Origin: Rhipicephalus microplus
Taxonomy: Eukaryota; Arthropoda; Arachnida; Ixodida; Ixodidae
Assembly: GCF_043290135.1 (NCBI RefSeq)
Contig: NC_134710.1
Coordinates: 12,663,321 to 12,727,320, forward strand
Length of the DNA stretch: 64,000 nt
Direction of reading: 5' to 3'
Of this stretch, positions 59,553-64,000 are shown piece by piece. The position numbers and the translations under genes were made by a program. The first letter of the stretch is position 1, and every line of letters begins with the position of its first letter. A model generated the notes under the pieces. The model did not search any database. It worked only from the letters and a program-made list of their open reading frames with translations, and was not told the DNA's origin.

Positions 59553-60626
59553 TCATACGGAACCGTCTTTTTTACGCACCAGAACGATGGGCGACGACCA
59601 AGGACTGGTTGAGGATCGGATTATCTCCCGTTGGAGCATATCGTCTACGTTTTCTTCAATGATTTTTCGTTCGGCTAGAGAGACGCGGTACGGACGGCGG
59701 TGCACAATGGATGATCCGTCGGTCTGAACACGATGTGCTGTAGCGGTTGTCTGACCCAGGGTGGATGAATAAACGTCAAAGGAGTTTGCATGCTTTTCCA
59801 ACAAATCAAGCAGCTGCTGCTTCTGTGAGTCTGTCAAGTCTTTGTTGATGGCTGCTGTAAAGGCCGAGGAAGCAGCATGATCTGCAGGATGGCCTTTAGA
59901 GGAGACAGGGGTAAGAGGCACAACGTACACAGGCTCCAGATCGGCAACGCAGGTGACAGTAGTGCCCCGTGGCAAAAAATTTTTATCTTGTGTGGTGTTG
60001 GTAGCAGCGAGGACAGTAGATCCATTGTTGAAGCGAGCCACACCTGATGCGAGAGCTATGCCTTTATTAAGGCAACGCGGTGACGGAGTGACTAAAATGT
60101 CACCAGAGTCGACGTCGTTGGACAAAACTGTGACTAATTGATGTTCGTTTGGTGGTAACTCGATGTCTACAGCAGCGATGAGTCGAAGTGGCCTGTAGGT
60201 TTGGTTGTTGAGCAAGTGGTCCGTGTCAGTAAGATGGACGACACGTTGTGCACAACAAATAGCCGCAGAAGCAGAGGAAAGAAAGTCCCAGCATAAAATG
60301 AGTTCATGGGAGCACGGGGATAGCACAGCAAATTCTATATGATGAAGAATTTCGTCGATTAGTACACGGGCAGTACAGAGAGCGGAAGGGCGAATCATTG
60401 TTCCCTGGGCTGTAACCAGTGTCCGTCCATCATAAGGCGTCGTGACTTTTTGAAGAAGGGCACACAAATCAGCACGAATAGCAGAAAACGCAGCCCCAGT
60501 GTCCACCAAAGCATCAACGTCCACTCCCTCAACTGTGACCGCAATCATATTGTAGGTGCGTGCTGGAGGAATTGGAGTCCTGTGTTGGAATGCAGTTTGT
60601 CCTCCAAAAACTGCATCGCTTAGTTT
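59553..60626 (-). pseudogene. G5 protease and RT N-terminus
   Basis: Open for 358 codons from the frameshift site. Protease DTGAAFSAI is near 60490-60515, then a linker and the RT start (STSPWSSPIVLVRKKDGSV) ending in a premature stop at 59553. It is the best preserved part of G5 pol. It continues the gag frame ending at 60620. Confidence 0.82.
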
Positions 60627-60631
60627 TCCGG
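60620..60631 (-). promoter_or_regulatory. G5 gag-pol frameshift site
   Basis: Minus-strand gag ends CCG GAA AAC TAA and pol continues in the -1 frame. Same GGAAAAC-stop motif as G4. Confidence 0.45.
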
Positions 60632-60689
60632 ACGCCGATCAGAAGTAAGGGAAGCAGGCTGAAGAGGAGAAGAGGACCCTAACGGAAAA
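60632..60689 (-). pseudogene. G5 gag C-terminal tail
   Basis: Reads LGSSSPLQPASLTSDRRPEN before the stop. It is the end of the gag whose zinc-knuckle portion lies at 63721-64000 across the insertion. Confidence 0.7.
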
Positions 60690-60897
60690 ATTGCCATGAT
60701 GGATACTGGAAAACATGGTGGGCGTAGTGGAAATAATAGTGGGCGTGGGGGAAATTATGATGGCTATGGTGGGACGTAGTGGAAAATATGGTGGTTATGC
60801 CGGGACATACTGGGTGGTATGGTGTACAGATGATGGGTAAAGTGGAAGTGATGGTGGAAAGCAGAGGCTAGATAGTGGGCAATAATGGGACACTCTG

Positions 60898-61165
60898 CCC
60901 ACCATTGCGATAATGCTGGGAAGCTCTAAGCATATGGTGGGTGGTGCTCATTATGTGGGCTACATGGTGTACCAAGCTGAGAAACTCTTCCCACCATTGC
61001 GATAATGCTGGGAAGCACTAAGGAGATGATGGGCGCTGCTTGTTATGGTGGGCCACATTGTGTACCAAGCTGAGAAGCTCTGCCCACCATCGCGATAATG
61101 CTGGGAAGCAGTAAGCAGATGATGGGTGGGCCTATAATGGCGGGCAATTTATATAGTGTACCAAG
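60898..61165 (+). repeat. 92-93-bp tandem repeat, three units
   Basis: Units beginning cccaccattgcgataatgct start at 60898, 60990 and 61083 and contain accaagctgagaa near their ends. Diverged by several percent. Lies inside the insertion in G5. Confidence 0.75.
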
Positions 61166-62017
61166 CTGGGAGCTGTACACTACATGTTATACCACCATGA
61201 TTTCCACCAAAGGTCAGGCCTACCAACCGAGCCCGTAAAATTGGTTTATCCGGGCTTCCGGGTTTCAGAATACACGATTTTCACGATTAAGTATGACAAT
61301 ACAGCGCAGCCATGGCATCAATTAACCTAAATGAAGCATTTTTCATTGTGTATGGTATCCGCTCAAGAAGCAACAAACATCGATGCGACGCGAATAAAGC
61401 ACTCCCAGAGAACGTGTCTTCTCACTGACAGCCGCCGGTCGCACTCGCCGGCACTTCTCTAGCTTTTGTACGAGAACTCAGACGTGGCAATTCGCATGCT
61501 TCGTGAACCAATATGATGGCGTAATGTTTCCGGCACACTGCATTTGTTTCGGTCAAGCCGTTATGTAGTTGTTGCTTTAGCGAAAGAGCTACAGCATTGC
61601 GCTGGCGCAACCGCCCTCTACATTACGCGAAAAGCATCCCAATACTCAATCAAATAAATTAGGCGGGCGTATCTATGGAATGAGCCTAGAAGCGTCATAG
61701 AGCGTGAGCAGATGTCGCCCTTTAGAACGAGCGCGACACGGATATTAAACTTGTCAGACCCCGCCGGCAAACTGTTGCTGCTCCTCAGTGCACTTGGTTT
61801 TTTTTTTCTTGAAGTTGTGAATTCTAAAAAAATATAGCACTAGTGCCATTAACATAGTGGCAATCGTTACAGGCCGCAGTTGCTTGTGTTTAATAAATGT
61901 GCAATTTTTAGTAGCAGGTGTAGATCTTGTCCATGTTGTGTACACGACAAACATACCTTAAGTTGAACCGTAAGTTTGTATGCCAACTAAGTATTTAACA
62001 CAAAATCAACGTCATGT
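61166..62017. other. Non-coding interior of the insertion
   Basis: No gene recognised. 61540-61750 includes tagcgaaagagctacagcattg, a sequence with host-like GC content, but only short frames occur. Confidence 0.3.
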
Positions 62018-62032
62018 TGGTGTGGCGCAGTG

Positions 62033-63435
62033 ATCAATCAGAGTTTCTAAATCTTTCGCCGAAGTTACAGGAAGCCACATAAACTGGGGTAAATGCCTCG
62101 GTTTATGGCATGGATATTGGCCTTCAACACCAGAATTTTTTGCAGCCATTAAATGGACAAAAACGCCAGTTAAATATCTCGGTGTACCGCTCGAGTCATA
62201 CAAAAGTACTGATGAATATTGGACACAGCAAACGAAAGAAATTAAAGAGAAAGCGAATAGGTGGAATGCAACCTATCTGTCCATGTTTGCTAGGGCTACT
62301 GCATGCAACTGGTTTTTTGTGTCTAAGCTGTGGTATGTGATGCAAGTGCTGTACTGTTCCCGGGTCAATGTGCAAAAATTACGTCGGGTGTTTGCAGTAT
62401 TTGTGTGGGGTTCTAACTGGGAAATGTGCAGTCGCACGAATTTGTTTAGATGAGTGAAGTGTGGAGGCCTTGGGCTAGGACATCTGTTTATCAAGCAGTT
62501 AGTAAATAGGTTTTTCTTTTTTCGCGAGACAAGAGATTCTTTCCTACTAACAGTGTGTCAAACAAGACTAAGTAGAGTGTTGCCCGAGTTTGTTGTGAGC
62601 ACTCATGTTACCACAGGGGCTGTGCAAGGATACATGAAGGAAGTTGTGGCCAGCGTGCGGTTTTTGTGTGTTCTACTTGTGGCTACCTGTGGCTACCTAA
62701 CTGACTACCTGTGGTCTGTTGGAAAGAAAAAACTGTACAAAGATTTATGTGACACGATGCTCCCCATCCCATTGTACAGAGCGCTATATACAGCACGCGA
62801 TGGTCAGAATGTACTTAAACGAGTTAAAAAAATGCCAGCAGCTCGAAGTGCGAAAACGTTCTTTTTCAAATTACACACTGGAACACTTCCTGTAAGAACC
62901 TTCCTAGAGGAGCGTGGGTTTTATATGCCTTGGGGATCTCACTGTCTAATCTGTAAGAAACCGGAAACTATTGACCATGTTTTTCTGCACTGTTGGGAAG
63001 GAGTTTATTTTTGGGACGTATTACAAAGGACAATCAAAAAAGAGTTCCCGTTAGATCCTCATGGGATCAGGTATTTGGATATAGAGAATGAGGATGGATT
63101 ACCTTTCGATTTTATTATGATGACTGCCTTGCACAGTATATGGCGCTCTATAATGGCTGGATTTCATTGTGACCCAGACAGAAGACCAGCAAGAGAGTAT
63201 TTTAAAGAAAGCATCTCAAGATTACTCGAGGTAGTAAGAACAGACGAATGTGTACCTTTATGGGTAGAAAGGGTAGAAGCCCTACTGACCATGAAGGAAT
63301 TCTAGAACGTGATGTGTTATAGTAATGCTTGACGGGCTTAGTTATTTTCAAGTTTTTTGTATTGTTCGTTGTGAATTGTAATATATTAGGCGTAGGAACC
63401 CGTTTGTGAAGAGTACCGGAAATAAAGAAAAAAAA
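62033..63435 (+). mobile_element. 5'-truncated L1/Tx1-like LINE insertion
   Basis: A perfect 15-bp target duplication, tggtgtggcgcagtg, lies at 62018-62032 and 63436-63450. The insert ends in an A-rich tail (aataaagaaaaaaa). Only the C-terminal part of ORF2 is present. The target is a tRNA-like A-box sequence. Confidence 0.88.
62110..63305 (+). pseudogene. LINE ORF2 C-terminal part with RT-associated zinc domain
   Basis: The frame from 62454 to 63305 (283 codons) reads KCGGLGLGHLF, then FFFKLHTGTLPVRTFLEERG and CLICKKPETIDHVFLHC, the zf-RVT type end of L1/Tx1-like LINEs. Upstream, to about 62110, the same protein continues (KTPVKYLGVPLESY, RWNATYLSMFARAT) up to a stop at about 62452. Endonuclease and RT catalytic core are absent. 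Probably dead on arrival through 5' truncation. Confidence 0.82.
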
Positions 63436-63507
63436 TGGTGTGGCGCAGTGGTTAGCGTCTTCGAATGGGAATCCGCAGGTTGCACGTTCGATGCTCCGTG
63501 GCACATT
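63436..63507 (+). other. tRNA-like sequence with A and B boxes
   Basis: tggtgtggcgcagtggttagcg is A-box-like and ggttgcacgttcgatgctcc is B-box-like, at the usual spacing. A convincing cloverleaf (acceptor and anticodon pairing) could not be drawn, so this is more likely a SINE head than a tRNA gene. The LINE at 62033 inserted into it. Confidence 0.5.
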
Positions 63508-63720
63508 TTTTTTACGGGACGGGTGTTTTTTATACCGTTTTTATAGAATTCTTTTTTATTTTTTGTGGCAGCTCGTCACGGTGATTCTGACGTCATTTCG
63601 CGCTCAAGCTTTGCCGGCACTGCAGCACCCACCATATATCCCACCATGCGCCATGGTGGGCGTGTCCCACCATTCACCCACTACAATAATCCACTAGTTT
63701 ACACCATGCCCACCATTCGT

Positions 63721-64000
63721 TTTTTTCCGATAGGGGAGCGACGGTAGGGCGACGGTGAACGGCGTTGGTTTGATCGGTGACTACTGCGCAGTTCACCCGA
63801 TGATGGCGGAGATGGAGACCGACGCGGCGGTGACGAATAACGGCGGCCCTGGTACAAGGCTCTTGTGGTATAGTCCCGTTCGCGTATGTCATACCCTCAG
63901 CGCTCGTCTTGCTGGCGCTTGCGGCAAAAGCGTGAAATGTGACCACGATAGCCGCAATAATAGCACGTAGGCCGAGTCGATCGATAAGGAGGGTAGTAGC
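63721..64000 (-). pseudogene. G5 gag, zinc-knuckle region, cut by window edge
   Basis: Minus strand reads CYYCGYRGHISRFC (CCHC knuckle) near 63925-63970, then an in-frame TGA near 63915, then an SPPRRSPSPPSSG and RRSPSPYRRSP basic tail up to the insertion at 63720. The gag body and 5' LTR are beyond the right edge. Confidence 0.75.

Larger units (their letters stand above)
60690..63720. mobile_element. Unclassified insertion in G5 gag, ends rich in atggtgggc
   Basis: G5 gag is interrupted between about 60690 and 63720. The left end reads ggaaaaattgccatgatgg and the reverse complement of the right end reads ggaaaaaaacgaatggtgg, a possible short TIR. Both ends are filled with atggtgggc/gcccaccat words in opposite orientation. 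It holds a short tandem repeat, decayed sequence and a nested LINE, and has no transposase. Exact ends and target duplication are unresolved (a TA or TWA duplication is possible). Confidence 0.55.

Noticed and set aside
60898..61165. CRISPR or satellite array
   Set aside because: Only three diverged 92-bp units, no spacer structure; a local duplication inside a mobile element.
63436..63507. Functional tRNA gene
   Set aside because: A and B boxes are present but acceptor and anticodon stems do not pair convincingly.

Overview
This window looks like nuclear DNA from an ixodid (hard) tick, probably a metastriate species. The inference rests on several copies of a tRNA-derived SINE that resembles the tick family I know as Ruka, on tick-style Ty3/Gypsy, BEL/Pao and LINE elements, and on GT-AG introns, AATAAA signals and AT-rich non-coding DNA. 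No bacterial features are present. Almost every long reading frame belongs to a mobile element. The only candidate host sequence is a THAP-type exon near 47.6 kb and some weak exon-like frames at 20.6-22.9 kb.

Layout: (1) 1-4458, a Ty3/Gypsy element (G1, minus strand) running off the left edge, with its 5' LTR starting at 4459. (2) 4.9-6.7 kb, a Mutator-like transposase gene with one frameshift. (3) 8.7-12.6 kb, a BEL/Pao element with paired LTRs and a 5-bp target duplication, carrying one long frame with a large in-frame internal deletion, sitting inside a small TA-flanked inverted-repeat element. (4) 12.6-24.6 kb, mostly non-coding, with a SINE, a 912-bp TIR element, a foldback and decayed repeats. 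(5) 24.6-37.05 kb, a decayed Gypsy element (G3) split by a 9997-bp DNA transposon. (6) 37.05-39.03 kb, a decayed LINE carrying a SINE. (7) 39.58-44.67 kb, an apparently intact Gypsy element (G4) with identical LTRs. (8) 44.7-52.3 kb, LINE ends, a pogo/psq-type helix-turn-helix fragment, a THAP exon, two opposed SINEs and microsatellites. (9) 52.3-64.0 kb, a decayed Gypsy element (G5) split by a full-length CR1-like LINE and by an unclassified 3-kb insertion, which itself contains a 5'-truncated L1-like LINE.

The most interesting system is the transposon at 26640-36636. It has about 40-bp terminal inverted repeats starting CCCAGACAAC, a 2-bp TT target duplication supported by alignment to G4, subterminal GTCCTCA-type motifs, an intact 740-codon transposase of the type I associate with animal EnSpm/CACTA, and a second gene whose 14 exons I could place by eye. 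Those exons keep one frame throughout, total 1560 nt and encode a 519-aa DUF4806-type protein. The transposase frame lies in the first intron of the second gene, and both may share the first exon. The second highlight is the LINE at 52536-57354, which carries three 291-bp monomers at its 5' end, open in the ORF1 frame, each with a CRE-like palindrome, and a 2A-like motif in ORF1.

All family names come from reading translations by eye. No database search, alignment program or splice predictor was run.
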